DNA of 64,000 nucleotides from Ahaetulla prasina (lineage: Eukaryota; Chordata; Lepidosauria; Squamata; Colubridae). The notes under the pieces are model-generated. The model had not been told where the DNA came from. It saw only the letters and a list, made by a program, of their open reading frames with translations, and did no database searches. The position numbers and the translations under genes are program-made. The stretch is taken from NCBI RefSeq assembly GCF_028640845.1, contig NC_080546.1, positions 53,703,409 through 53,767,408 of the forward strand. The letters run 5' to 3'. Below are positions 1 through 10,989 of the stretch, one piece after another; the first letter of the stretch is position 1; each line of letters opens with the position of its first letter.

Positions 1-1200
1 GGAGGTTTTAAGGAATGATTATGGATTATGATTTGTGCTAGATTTTAATTTTTATTTCTAGTCTGCCTTTTACAGTTATGATTTTGGTAGGTTGGCTATA
101 GCTTCTTTTTGTGTGAAGGCTGATGCAAGAATGAGTTAAGCAGCTCTGCTTTCTCTCTACCGCCTGTTACTTCCTTGCCATCTTCTCTCTTTAATGGATC
201 GACTGTTTCTTTGGCTTTTTTCTTGTTATTACACGATATGGTGAAAGAATTTTTTTTATTATCTTTGACTTTTTTGTAAGTCTTTGTTCATTCTGAGCCT
301 TTGCTTTTCTGACTTCATTTTTGCAGATTCGGGCTATCTGCTGATATTTTTTGTACTTATCCTTTTTGTCTTTCAGTTTATCAGAGTATTTTTTGTGCAA
401 CCATGTTGGTTTCTTCTTGGATTTCTTGTTTTTCTTTTTCAGTGGTATTATGTTGGGACTGGGCTTTTATGATCATCTTTTTCAGTGCTTCCCACGTTTT
501 CTTGAGTTGCTTTCCCCTTTAGGACTTTTAACCATGAAATTTTGCTTAGTCTCTCGGAGTTTGTTAAAGTCAGCTCTTTTATAGTTCAAGATACTGCTTG
601 GATTATATTCTATTGCTTGTGTTTGCATTATATTGAATTCCAATAAGATGTCACTCTCGCCCAAAATTCCAGCAACTTCAACTCCCTCTATCACTTCTTC
701 TCTATTAGTAAGAATTAAATCCAGTTTAGCTTTTCCTTTAGTTCCCTCCTCTACCTTTTGAATGACAAAGTTGTTATCTAAGTTGGTTAAGAATCTGTTT
801 GATCTCCCACTTGCTGCAGAGTTTGTGTCCAAGATGATATCAGGGTAGTTAAAGTTTCCCATTACTACTGTGGTATGTTTGCTACATACATTTGTTCATT
901 GATTAACAAAGAGCTCATCTATTTCTTCTGCGTAGTTGGGTGGCCTGTAGTATATGCCTATAGCAATGTCATTTTTCTCTTTTATATTGACCTATATGGA
1001 TTCTAGGAGGTTTTCATCCTTAGTTTTGTGTATTTCTGTACAGATGTAATGATCTTTATTATATAATGCAACTCCACCTCCTCTTTTGTTAGGTCTGTTT
1101 CTTTTGAACAGTTTGTATCTTTCCATCAGTACATTCCAGTCATGAGGTTCATCCCACCAAGTTTTAGTAATGGCAACTATATCTACCTTCATGTACTAAT
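1..1200 (-). pseudogene. CR1-type LINE ORF2, endonuclease and linker remnant
   Basis: Reading leftward on the minus strand, 1192-992 encodes an AP-endonuclease N-terminal block (ITKTWWDEPHDW, then RGGGVALY). 862-482 gives MGNFNYPD, corresponding to the GDFN motif, followed by DLILTNREE. 400-191 and further left give the lysine-rich linker and EDGKEVTGG..KAELLNSF, typical of the stretch before the CR1 reverse transcriptase. The pieces are separated by stops and frameshifts, so the copy is dead. The G of GDFN has become N in this copy. The reverse transcriptase would lie left of base 1, outside the window. Assignment to CR1 is from motif order and wording; subfamily is unknown. Confidence 0.85.
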
Positions 1201-1489
1201 ACTTCAAGTTCACCCTGTTTGTTCCCCGAACTTTGAGTATTAATATACAGGTATTTGAGCCCTTTTATGGGTCTTGAGTACATTTCTTACAGCTCCTACT
1301 TTTTACCTTGGATTTCCATCCTTTCCATTACTCTCTACTTCATTATGATTTTCTTGTTTAATTTCTTCTTTTTGCTCCCTACCTCCTTATGTGATTGGTT
1401 ATCTAGTGGTTTTTGCTTGGAATTAGGTTCTAAATTAATATGAATTAGAATTCTAATTCAAAATTAAGATTGCTGCCCCTCCCCCCCTT

Positions 1490-2010
1490 AATTTTAGTTT
1501 AATGCCCTTTTGATTAGATGAGCCAGTTGCTTCCCCAATATATTGTTTCCAGTTCTTGTAAGATGCAGTCCATCCCTTGCCAGTAAGCCTTCATGTAGGT
1601 AATGCAGACCATGGTCTAGGAAACCGAAGTTCTGTTGAACTTCGCCAGTAGTTCATTTCTAAAATTCTTTGCTCTCTCATTGGATGTTCCTTTTGTTGGA
1701 AGTATATATGAAAACACCACGTGCTCCTAATTCTTTAACTTTCTTCTCTAGCTGTTTATAATCTCGTTATTGTTTTCAGAATCATTGTTGTGCCATTGGT
1801 CCCCACATGTGGGAGAAAAAAGGGGTAGTACTCCATAGGATTCATTATTTTAGTAACGTACTCAGTTAAATTTTTGATTTTTGCGCCAGGGAGTCAATAT
1901 GCCTCCCTAGATTGATTGCCTGGTCTGCAGACTAAAGTTTCTGTTTTCTAAAACTGAATCTCCTATCACCAATATACACCTTTTTATTCCTAGGGAAGTC
2001 TGGAATACTT
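1490..2010 (-). pseudogene. CR1 ORF1 remnant with SGNH-hydrolase (esterase) blocks
   Basis: Minus-strand conceptual translation, allowing frameshifts, gives IGDSVL near 1960 (the GDS nucleophile block), HVGTN near 1805 (the G-x-N block) and a GKGWTASYKN-type segment near 1580 where the D-x-x-H block would lie, followed by NNILGKQLAHLIKRAL. This is the block order of the SGNH/GDSL-like esterase encoded by ORF1 of some vertebrate CR1 elements. It lies immediately 5' of the endonuclease remnant in the same orientation, as expected for one element. Several stops interrupt it, so it is not functional. Confidence 0.7.
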
Positions 2011-2079
2011 TTCTTTCTGTTGCAGGAATGCTGGGTTGTGCCTCTTTCTTTTTATAAGCTATTGATGTTCTTTTGTGAG

Positions 2080-3830
2080 TTTAAAAATAATTTAGTTTAG
2101 TAAAATCACAAATGTATTCTTTTGGTTGTGAATTAGTTAAAGTTAATTAACAAATTCCAGGAGTGCCTGCCCAAATATTTCGTGCAGACACAGAGTTATT
2201 TTTGCTAGTTTTGTGGTGTATTTGAACTCTTATATTTTTATATTCCAGTAGCAAGAAATTGTTCAAAATGTGCATCAATTGTATTTTATGTGAGAATAAA
2301 GTCAAGTTAAGATTGACATCAATTACACCATCCAGTATTCTTTGGATATGAAGTGTATATTAAAACTAGAACTGAACAACAAATAGGCATTTTTCTGAGT
2401 ATACAAAAAAACATTTTTTGTTGTTTGGTTTTGTCTTCTTTTCTGGTCCCAGTTGTCTTTCTTCTTGTGAATGAAAGACAGTGAAATTGTACCACTCTTT
2501 TATTGAGAATATGAGTTTTAAGTTGCTTATCAACAAGATAATTCGCAAAATGTTTATGGAAATTCTCAGTCATCTAGATCATGGTTGTCCCAAAGGTGCT
2601 TTTTCAACTGGACTTTCTGGTTTTTCTTTGAAGATATTTTTCTTCTCATCCAAGAAGCTTCTTCAGCTCTGAAGAGGTTCTTTCTTTGGGATGATAATTT
2701 GCACATTATTTTCATTCCCCTGTTTTTTCAATTGTATGTGGAATGATTAAAATAAAGTCATCCAAATTTATATTTAAATATATCCCAATAAGTCAAAGAA
2801 AAAAACTCCCTCAAGCAGCCATCCTGTTCAGTAGCAAGCCATATTCTGTTAAATATTCTTATCTCAGTTGTAAGTTGATAGAAAAGATATTTCATATATA
2901 AAGCTCCATAACCCTTAGATGAGAATATATAAAAACACAGAAACTGAAGAACAAAATAAATATTCTGCTGGATCAGGGGAAGGCCCATATTATCCCATTA
3001 TTCTGTTTCTCATGTTAATAGGGCTTTGCAAGGAGGAGATAGAAATATGCCATTTCTCCACAGCTGTTCTTTTGTACAAGGTTTTTGGAGGCAGGTAGCT
3101 TCTATGTTCAGACAGCACTGAATCTGAAGAGGTAAATGTTCTTTAAAGGAGAAGATCCTTGAAACAGAATGGCAACATATCAGCTTAGCAGTCTTTTATC
3201 ACCAAGCCAACCGATCACTGCCAATGCTTCATAATAACAGATTTGCTCTATTGCTCTATTGCTCTATTGCTCTATTGCTCCAGCTAGATTCTATACATTT
3301 CCTTCAGCAGATACCATAAATATCAAAACATTCCCTTCCATGAATGACATTCCCTTTTGATTCTCACACCATAGGGCGATAGAGGATATTCAGCATGACC
3401 TATTGCACTGTAATTTCTACTTTAACCTTTGAGGTGTATAAATTCAGCCCCTCATAAAGTTATCTCCAAGGCACAGATAATCAGTGATATGTCCCCTATC
3501 TTGTAGCAAATCATAAGGAAACTACCCATAATATAGAAAAATTTTGCCTTGCTGCTTCAAGAGTCAGGCAACAAATATTCAGTAAAATTGCATTCCTTTG
3601 ATACCTTTAAATATTTTCCTTTCCTTCTAACTACCGTAGCTTAACTTTTTAATTGTTATTTTAATGTACGCTTAATGCATTTAATGTATATTGCACATGT
3701 TGGTCAAAGACCGTATTACAGTTGGGGGAAAAATATAGTTTAAATTGTTAGTATGTATAAATTAACAGGGATTTTATACAAATGTTTATTACTTTTCATT
3801 TACTATTTGCTATGTTAACCATTCACCTAG
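2080..3830. other. Unassigned AT-rich stretch
   Basis: I see no gene or recognisable transposon protein here. The only clear structure is an octamer tandem repeat at about 3244-3280. Open segments in it are short and not conserved-looking. Confidence 0.5.
3244..3280. repeat. Octamer microsatellite, GCTCTATT x4
   Basis: Four consecutive copies of an 8-bp unit are directly visible, with a partial fifth copy ending in GCTCCAG. Confidence 0.9.
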
Positions 3831-3839
3831 TTTCAGGAC

Positions 3840-4560
3840 ATCCTTTCTACAGTTTTTTACCATCTTAACTTTTTCATCATCCTGCATACCAATAAGCTAA
3901 CTGCTTATACTTATGCCAAGTTAATTTATGAAAATATTGGAAAAAACTGATTTCCACAGAGATCCTTTGGGGACATTTCTTATTAATATCATCTAGAAAA
4001 CTGCCAGTGCTTTGCTTTCTGTTTTTTAAACAATTGGCAATCCATAAAGAGACAGGCCCTCTTAACCCATGACTTTTAAGCTCATTCAAGAGCCTTTGAT
4101 GAGAAGCCTTGTCAAAGCTTCTGGAAAATCCAAATGTACAGTATTAACAGGAACATTTCCACATGCCTCTCGGCAGTGAAAAAAAGTCTACAGTAGAAGG
4201 ATGGTGAGGCAGCCTTTACCTTTTTAGAATTCATACTGATTATCCTTCCAGAAGGCTTGTGCTTATTTTTCCTTTATCATTTCCACCAGTTTGCCTGGAA
4301 CAGATGTTAAACTGACTGGCCTATTACTTCTCAAACCTCCCCTGAGTTCCTTTTTAAGAAATGGTATCACTGGCTACCTTCCAGTCCTTTGGCACTGGGC
4401 CTAATTCGAGGGGCAAGTCATTTTTTTGCTAAGAGGTCAGCAATTTCACTGTTAGAGGTCTTTAAAAACTCTCAGGTGGATACTATAAGGACCCAGTGAT
4501 TTGTCACTATGTAGATTTTCAATATGCCCACAGTATCTTTTTCCCCCACTATCTAAATTT
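3840..4560 (-). pseudogene. CR1-type LINE reverse transcriptase remnant
   Basis: On the minus strand, 4430-4300 reads LPLELGPVPKDWKVAS followed, through frameshifts, by an NRPVSLTSVPGKLVEMI-like segment, the RT motif 1-2 region of CR1. At about 4140-4030 it reads VNTVHLDF then FDKASHQRLLNELKSHG and WIANCLKNRKQ, the motif A region with its aspartate. Stops and frameshifts are frequent. It lies on the 5' side of the CR1 at 1-2010 in the same orientation, so it is a separate, older copy rather than the missing RT of that element. Confidence 0.75.
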
Positions 4561-4739
4561 GCTTTAGTTGTTTTGATTCCTTCCTTGAAAAGTCAATCAA
4601 GGCTCATGTATCTGTCCTACATATTCTGAAATAAAGAGAATTTTATTTCTCAGTAATTTCCACATTCTTCTGAGGTTCTCTTCGATGCAACAAACACAAA
4701 CATGTTCCAGCTCTAACTTTACTATAACCCAATGCTTGG

Positions 4740-5160
4740 GAAAGAGGGAGTTCTTTACAGCTTTCTGAAAGATTAAGAGGATTGGGAGAGGAGGTTGCTT
4801 GACATCAAGGAGAAGAGTATTTCACAAGGCAGAGGCTATCATGGGAAACACATGCTCCCTTGATCCCACTAGATGGCAACCATTTAAGAGAAGGAACCTG
4901 GAGCAGCCTACTCTATTTGATTTGGCAGATGCTCTCATCGAGAAACAGTCCCACAGATAACCTGGCTCAGTGCCATTTATGGATTTAAAGGTAATAACAA
5001 GCACCTTGACTTGTACCTGAAAGAAAACTGAGATTAAGTGAGGGTCGTGCAATATGGGTGAACATAGGGGTATCCAACATTGGGCATGCCACCATATTCT
5101 GGACCAGCTGTAACTTCTGGATGGTGTTCAAAGACAGTCCCAATACCTTCTTGCTCCTAA
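4740..5160 (-). pseudogene. L2-clade LINE C-terminal remnant
   Basis: Minus-strand translation of 5052-4822 contains VQVKVLVITFKSINGTEPGYL and REHVFPMIASAL, then WNTLP-like text toward 4760. This matches the order seen in the better preserved L2 at 57.0-57.3 kb (RFKILVTTFKALHGLGPGFL, then LWNKLPPGL). No intact frame covers it. It could belong to another LINE of the CR1/L2 group. Confidence 0.6.
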
Positions 5161-5229
5161 TTTTTTTTGTAATTAAATCTGTTTTCCTTGGGTGCTGCTA
5201 GCACTTCCTGTTCAAAAGATAATATCATA

Positions 5230-5990
5230 CACAGGTAATCCTTGCTTAATGATTGCTCAGCAACTGCTTGAAATTATGACAGTGCTGAATGAAGAGACTT
5301 ACCATCTGTGCCTGAAGTTATATCTGTTACAGTATCCTATGGTCAGGTGATGAAAATTCAGGCACTTGGCCATGTGCCCATAGGATCACATGGGTGCTGC
5401 AACTCCCCCCATCCACCTGTCTTTTGCATCTATGCTATTAAACTCCAAGGGTAATTTGCAGAACAGCCATCCCCTACACACAAAGAGCGAAATACCTGGG
5501 AAGCACTAGCTCAGAATTGCTTGAGATCAGGATGGTCAAGAGTAATACACACTGTGAGCACTGGCCCTCAAGCAAGGCTGGGCTGGGGTGGCTGGAGCTT
5601 CCCAGATACTTGGTCCTTGTGGGAGAGTGGCCCCTTCACACCTTGCCCATGGAGCTTCTCAGGCATTTGGAATTTTTGCCATGTTGTTAAACCAGGAAGG
5701 GGCAACTAAGGTTTCCAGAGCTGGCTGCCTCTTCTTTTACCAACTCTCTGCACTCATGCCAAACAGTAGCACACCTCCAACTCATGAACAATTTTTGCTG
5801 GGCTTCTCAGGAACTCCACAGAATCCTGAGGTATTCCATTCTCCTCCCCTGGGACTTGATTAACTTAATGACCACAATCAGGAATGTCAGGATTTATAGT
5901 TGCTGAGCAAAGCAGTATTGTGGGCATCTCGCTTAAAGACTGCTTTGCTCAATGTCCAAGATTGTGGTCCCAGTTGTGGTCATTAAGGAA
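5230..5990. mobile_element. Degenerate TIR-type repeat of a snake family
   Basis: Starts near CAGGTAATCCTTGCTTAATG and contains GACCACAATC and GGTCATTAAG phrases that recur at 17828-17940 and 47830-48235. In the last copy the mirror-image end (GGTTACCTGTAT) is present. This suggests one non-autonomous terminal-inverted-repeat family. Boundaries are approximate and I could not define a target duplication. Open frames inside are incidental. Confidence 0.45.
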
Positions 5991-6326
5991 TAGTTGTGGT
6001 CACTTTTGCAACCAGTCACCATCATTTGCTTTAGGATTAAATCTAAAGTCCCTTCTTATCAATTCCAAGATCAATTATTCTAACATTTATGGTGTCTGGA
6101 ACTTTGATTTCTTTGTACATTTATCGCATGTAGATATTTGGTTTCTCAAATCTCCCATTATCATACAAATATCTCTATTTCATGGATCCATTTCTCTCAC
6201 AATCTCAAGATTATCTTCAGAATTATTTTCAAGTTGACAAACCCAACCATAGATCTAATTTGTAAATTTTATTCCAACTTTATATAAGAAGCAAGGCCTA
6301 ACTCAGTTTGCACTCAATGTTGGTTG

Positions 6327-6968
6327 TGTTGTGGCTCACTAGCAGCCAGCGGAGATGGTGGCAGACTCGGATGAAGAGGAGGTTGGGGAGGAACTTTGGC
6401 CAGTTCTGGAGTCTGGGGAAGGCTCTGATGGATGCTCTGTGTCAAACACAGAGATAGAACCAGGGCTGTCCAACATTTCCCACTCCCTGGAGAAGCAGCT
6501 GCCTTTGGAGGCTGATATGAGTGAGGAGGAAGAACAGCTGGGGCCTGTTCCAGATGCACGTATGTGCAGAGCAGTTAGGAGAGGTGAACAACAGAGAACA
6601 AGGAGTCAACTCAGGAAGCAAAGCTCACATGGACAATGAATGGCCCCTCCCTGACTGGGGAATAAATAGAAGGAAAGGGGAGTGGTTGTCGTAAGAGACA
6701 ACAGTTCATATTTCTGAAGATTTTGCTCATTGTGTTTCATGCCATAAAGACTCCTTGCCAGAACTTAATTTGCAGCCTTTCGGCTGGGAGTTCCCAGCCT
6801 TGCAATTATCACACGGAACTGTTAAGGTCTGTTACTGCAGTTAACTCAAAGGACTATTGCCTGGACTTTTCAGTGGGTGAATGCAATTAATTCACAAGAG
6901 GTAAATAAAGAGGGGGTTTTCGTGACAAGGAGTCTGTTTCTTGCTTCTGCTAAGGCTGGGTCAGAACA
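6327..6968 (+). mobile_element. Solo LTR with 5-bp target duplication
   Basis: The 642-bp block starts TGTTGTGGCT and ends CAGAACA, the usual TG...CA boundaries. It is flanked by perfect GGTTG duplications at 6322-6326 and 6969-6973. Inside are an AT-rich TATA-like site (AATAAATAGAAGG, near 6660) and a polyadenylation-like AATAAA (near 6904), in promoter-then-signal order for plus-strand transcription. No internal retroelement region or second LTR adjoins it, so it is a solo LTR left by recombination. The acidic open frame at 6355-6639 lies within the LTR and has no recognisable domain. A Gypsy-type origin is likely but not proven. Confidence 0.8.
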
Positions 6969-6979
6969 GGTTGTATAGC

Positions 6980-7636
6980 CAGCCAGAGGTTTAGATTGGA
7001 TTTGGCATTTTTAGCTCTCTATCAAATCCTTCCCAAGGACCTATGATAGGTAGATGTTGTGCAATGATATTAAAAGTATTATCAGAGGATATAAAATGAA
7101 CAGTGCTTTTCTCATGCATAATATAGTGAAATGTAATTTACAAAAACCAACACTGGATCAGTTGTCACCTGGATCAACAAGGACCATGCCATGTGCTGGA
7201 GTTCCTGGACATCTGATGACAATTGGGCTTAAGGATGAAAGACTTCCGTAAGAAAAATCACAAATATGTGAAGATTGGAAACAAAGAAATAATGACCTCT
7301 GTGTTTATTATGATGAATGGTTGCAGTCAGAAAGATGTTTAGATTGGATTTAGCATTTTTATTCATTTATCGAGTCCTTCTGAAGGATCTGGGATAGTCA
7401 GATGTTGTTAAAGGTAATAGTTAGAAGTAACTGTTTCAAGTAAAGTTTGGCAATTGGCTGATGGGGATTTTGTCAATGCCAGTATTGTTCAAGTGGTTCT
7501 CCAGATGTTTTGGGATTGCACCTAATGTGCTTATTATTTTGGGGACTATTTTTAATTTTCTTTCGGCACAGTCATTTTACTTCTATTTGCAGATCCTGTA
7601 TTTTGTAATTTTGTCTCAATTCTTTCTCTTGTCTCC
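6980..7636 (-). pseudogene. R4/Dong-type LINE C-terminal and 3' region remnant
   Basis: Minus-strand translation of 7560-7440 gives KIVPKIISTLGAIPKHLENHLNNTGIDKIPI, which resembles the VIPIVIGALG..PK.LE.HL segment near the C-terminus of R4-clade LINEs. Farther left, the 3' region contains two imperfect direct copies of a ~100-bp segment, at about 6985-7083 and 7328-7430. The 5' continuation of the protein is found at 9263-9540, beyond an inserted CR1. Family assignment is from one motif and is moderate. Confidence 0.55.
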
Positions 7637-7637
7637 A

Positions 7638-7860
7638 GGTGATGCAGTGGTTAAAATGCAGTATTGCAGGCTAATTCTGTTGACTGCCAGGAGTTCAATC
7701 CATATTTGATACAAGGTTGATTCAGCCTTCCATCCTTCCAAGGTTGTTAAATGAGGACCCAAATTGTTGGGGGCAATATGCTGACTTTGTAAATGGCTTA
7801 GAGAGAGTTGTAAAACATTGTGAAGCAGTATATAAGTCTAAGTGCTATTGCCATATCCAC
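7638..7860 (+). mobile_element. tRNA-derived squamate SINE
   Basis: Begins GGTGATGCAGTGGTTAAAATG, a tRNA-like A-box region, with a B-box-like AGTTCAATCC about 60 bases on. The body phrases CAGCCTTCCATCCTTCC, GGGGGCAATATGCTGACT and GTATATAAGTCTAAGTGC are characteristic of a widespread squamate SINE. The copy is degraded at several positions. It sits between the two halves of the R4-type LINE and adjoins the 3' end of the minus-strand CR1. Confidence 0.85.
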
Positions 7861-7894
7861 TATCAAGACTTTTTTGTCTTTTGCATCAGAACAA

Positions 7895-9262
7895 AATAAC
7901 ATAATAACAGAGATGGAAGGGACCTTGGAGATCTTTTAGTCCAACTCCCTGCTCTGGTAGGAAACCCTTTACCAATTCAGACAAATGCTTGTTCAATCTC
8001 TTTTTAAAAACCAGCATTGGAGCATCCACAACTTCTGGAAGCAAGTTGTTCTATTAATTGTTCTGTCTGGAATTTTCTTCTTAATTCTAGCTTGCTTCCC
8101 TCCTTGATTAGTTTCCATGCTTTGCTTCTTGTCCTGCCTTCAGGTGCTTTGTAGAATAGGTTGACTCCCCATTCTTTGTGGCAGCCCCTTAAATTTGGAA
8201 CACTAGTATCATGTCACCCTTAATCCTTTTTTTCATTAAACTAGACGTACCCAATTCCAGCAACCGTTCTTTGTTTTAGCTTCCAATCACCTTTGTTGCT
8301 CTTCTCTGTACTCTTTCTACAGTCTCCATATCTTTTTACATTGTGGCAATCAAAACTGGATGCAGTATTCTAAGTGTGGTCATTAGGCAATACAAAATGG
8401 TATTAACCCTTCACATGATCTTCATTCTATCCCTCTGTTAATGCAGTGTTGGCTTTTTTGGCATCTGAAGCAAACTGCTGGCCATATTGAAGTGATGGTC
8501 CATCTCTTACACAATTACTACTGTTGGGTCAGATACCACCAATACCCGTGATGGTAAACCTATGGCACACATGCCACAGGTGGCACATACAGCCATATCA
8601 GTGGGCACACAAGCTCTGATTTTTGGGACTTCTGGGTCCACCAGAAGTAGGGAAACAGGCTGTTTCCTGTCTCCGGAGGGTCTGGGTGATGGTGGGGAAG
8701 GCCGGTTTTCTCTCTCACCTGGCTAGGAGTCCTGTCCAAGCGGAAGTTGGGAAATGGGCCATTTCTGGCCTCCAGAGGGCCTCCGGGAGGGTGGGGAAGG
8801 CCATTTTCGCCCTCCCCAGACTCATAGAGAGGCTCTGGACCCAGATGAGAGAGAAAAACGGGCCTACTGGGTCATCATGTGCCAGAAGCAGAGGAGGAGC
8901 GGAGGGGATGTCGTGTGTGCATACACGGGGGCAGGGCACATAGAATTATGGGTGTGGGCATGCATGAACACAACCCCCCCTCTCCCCCCTCCTGGCATGC
9001 GATGGCAAAAAGGTTAGCCATCACTGACCCATACTATACATGTTCATTGGGTTTTTTCTTGACCAAATATAGAACTTTACTTTTTTCACCATTACATTTT
9101 GTTAGATAAGGCATCCCACTGCATACTTCCCTCCATTTAGATGCAGTTCCATCGAGGACTACACACTGAGTACAGTTGGTCAGCCAGTTATGAATCCATC
9201 TGATGGTGATGTTGTCTAATCCACATTTTTCTATTTTATTATTTAGTAAGTTGTAGTCTACT
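7895..9262 (-). mobile_element. CR1 LINE 3' portion, interrupted by a hAT element
   Basis: The left end (GGAAGGGACCTTGGAG, GTCCAACTCC) is the reverse complement of the CR1 3' end seen in plus orientation at 58.15-58.22 kb. The rest, to about 9262, reads as antisense CR1 coding and spacer sequence, such as TTGGCTTTTTTGGCATCTG. A 481-bp hAT element splits it at 8546-9026. At the right it abuts R4-type sequence, and the R4 protein resumes on the far side at 7636. The CR1, probably together with the neighbouring SINE, therefore inserted into an older R4 copy. Confidence 0.8.
8546..9026. mobile_element. Non-autonomous hAT element (GTGATGG family), 8-bp TSD
   Basis: Ends are CCGTGATGGTAAACC and GGTTAGCCATCACTG, an imperfect terminal inverted repeat. 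The flanks ACCAATAC (8538-8545) and ACCCATAC (9027-9034) match at 7 of 8 positions, the target-duplication size of hAT transposons. The flanking CR1 sequence resumes correctly across the insertion. The interior is GC-rich and has no transposase, so the copy depended on a partner element. Open frames inside are incidental. Confidence 0.85.
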
Positions 9263-9540
9263 TTATCAACAATTATTAAATCTGGGGTATGATATGGCAG
9301 ATACCTATTTATTTGAATCCTAAAATTCCAAAGTACTTTATCTTATAATTTTTCTTTTACTTCATCTATTTTGTGGTTCCATCATTTCTTGCTTTCAGGG
9401 AAATGGTATTTCTTGTAAATATTCCAGTGCACCATTGTTGCAAGTTTGTCATGCTGTTGCTTGTAATCACTCTCTGCAATCTTATTTAAGCACTAACTAG
9501 ATGATACAGTTTCTTCAGCTTCTCAGCAGAGAAAACATTT
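9263..9540 (-). pseudogene. R4/Dong-type LINE remnant, 5' part of the split copy
   Basis: Minus-strand reading with frameshifts gives HDKLATMVHWNIYKKYHF, then a KILWDF-like segment and RYLPYHTPDLII, the region just before the endonuclease of R4-clade LINEs. The protein text runs directly into that at 7636-7440 if the intervening CR1 and SINE are removed. No open frame survives. Confidence 0.55.
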
Positions 9541-9599
9541 GCTGCCCGTTACCATCTTTTCAGTTCTGGCTTTGTATGCATAGCCGGTCCCGCCATTTC

Positions 9600-10860
9600 C
9601 TCTGGTTGCTTGCCGCGCAACCGAAATGAGTTGAGCAGGCGAGGCTGGATCGGGGGAAGGTGGGGAAATGCCCTCCCCTCCCTGTTCTTCACACCAGCCA
9701 AGCAGCCCAACACGTCCCACCTCACCCCAATGGCAACAGTAGCCTGCCTGCTTCCCTTCCCCGCCATCTCTTTATCGAGAGGGGTGATAGGGCAAAGGAA
9801 AAGCAAGACACGTGGAGGGAGATGTGGCTCCCCTTTCCGTCTCTTCTCCCCCCCTCGCCGGCCATGACAGGGCTCCTGCCCCTTGCTTAGCCACCTGCCC
9901 CTCTTTAGGGATGCAATTTGGGGGCGGCAGGTAGGGTGGGTGGAAGCAGGATAAGCGTCTTACCTTTCAAGCTCCATCACTTTCCTCGCCGTTGTGTCCA
10001 GGGAAACACACCGTAAAAGAAGACCTTCTCACAAGTTCAATCAAACTCAATCAAACTTCTCGAACTTGCGAGAAGGTCTTCTTTTACAGCGTGTTTCCCT
10101 GGCCATAGTGGCAAGGAAAGCGATGGAGCTTGAAAGGTAAGACCTGTGTCCCACTTCTTGCCCATCCCACCTGTCACCTCCAAATTGCATCTCTAAAGAG
10201 GCTGGCTGGCTAAGCAAGGGACAGGAACTCTGTCATGTCTGGCAAGGGCGGGGAGGAAGAGACGGCAAGGGGAGCCACATCTCATTCCACATGTCTTGCT
10301 TCTCCCCCACCCTACCACCCCTCTCTATAAAGAGACGGCAGGGCAAGGGTAGCAGCCAGGCTGCTCTTGCCATTGGGGTGGGGTGGGATGTGTCGGGCCG
10401 TGAGATGTGCATCTTACCTTTCATGCTCCATCGCTTTCCTGGCCTTTATGTCCAGGGAAACATGCTGTAAAAGAAGACCTTCTTGCGAATTCAAGAAGTT
10501 TGATTCAACTCACGAGTAGTTTTTCTTTTACAGCATGTTTCCCTGGACACAATGGTGAGGAACGTGACAGAAGTGGAAAGATAAGACGCGCATTCTGCTT
10601 CTCACTCACCGTACCTTCCACTCACAAACTGCATCCCTAAAGGGGGTAAGTGGCTAGGCGAGGGGCAGGAGCCCTGTCATGACCGGCAAGGGGAGGAGAA
10701 GAGGAACCACACCTCGCTCCATGTGTCTCACTCCTCCCCCGCCCCATCTGCCACCCCTCTTATAAAGAGACGGTGGGGAAGGGAAGCATCTGTTGCCATT
10801 GGAGTGGGGTGGGACGTGTTGGGCTGCTCAGCCGGTGTGAAAAACAGGGAGGGAAGGTGA
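9600..10860. repeat. Large foldback array of nested inverted repeats
   Basis: A palindrome centred near 10046 pairs 9957-10040 with 10055-10144 (shared CTTACCTTTCAAGCTCCATC, CCAGGGAAACA and AAAAGAAGACCTTCT, inverted on the right). Outer arms continue: CAAGCAGCCCAACACGTCCC near 9699 is mirrored by GGGATGTGTCGGGCCG near 10385 and again by GGGACGTGTTGGGCTGCT near 10811. The hairpin plus right arm (9957-10400) recurs as a direct second copy at about 10407-10835. The element is GC-rich and without coding content. It looks like a foldback transposon that gained a partial tandem copy. I found no target duplication. Confidence 0.8.
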
Positions 10861-10899
10861 CAGGAGCGATGGGACATCCAGTCCCACACTCACCGCCTC

Positions 10900-10986
10900 C
10901 GGCACTCCCAAAATAATAAGACACCCCCCCCAGATAAGGCCAAGCCCTTATTTTGGGGGTCAAAAGAAACTCGGGGAAACACGGTA
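10900..10986. mobile_element. MITE end fragment
   Basis: AATAAGACACC and CTTATTTTGGGGGTC followed by CTCGGGGAAACACGG is one end of a common squamate short repeat whose intact form is bounded by GTGTTTCCCCG inverted ends. Only one end is convincing here. It adjoins the foldback array. Confidence 0.5.
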
Positions 10987-10989
10987 AGT

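Noticed and set aside
6355..6639. Acidic 94-codon frame resembling a nuclear protein
   Set aside because: Lies wholly within a solo LTR that has its own TG...CA ends and target duplication.
7638..7720. tRNA gene
   Set aside because: The A- and B-box-like segments belong to a SINE head; the acceptor stem and anticodon arm do not fold as a tRNA.
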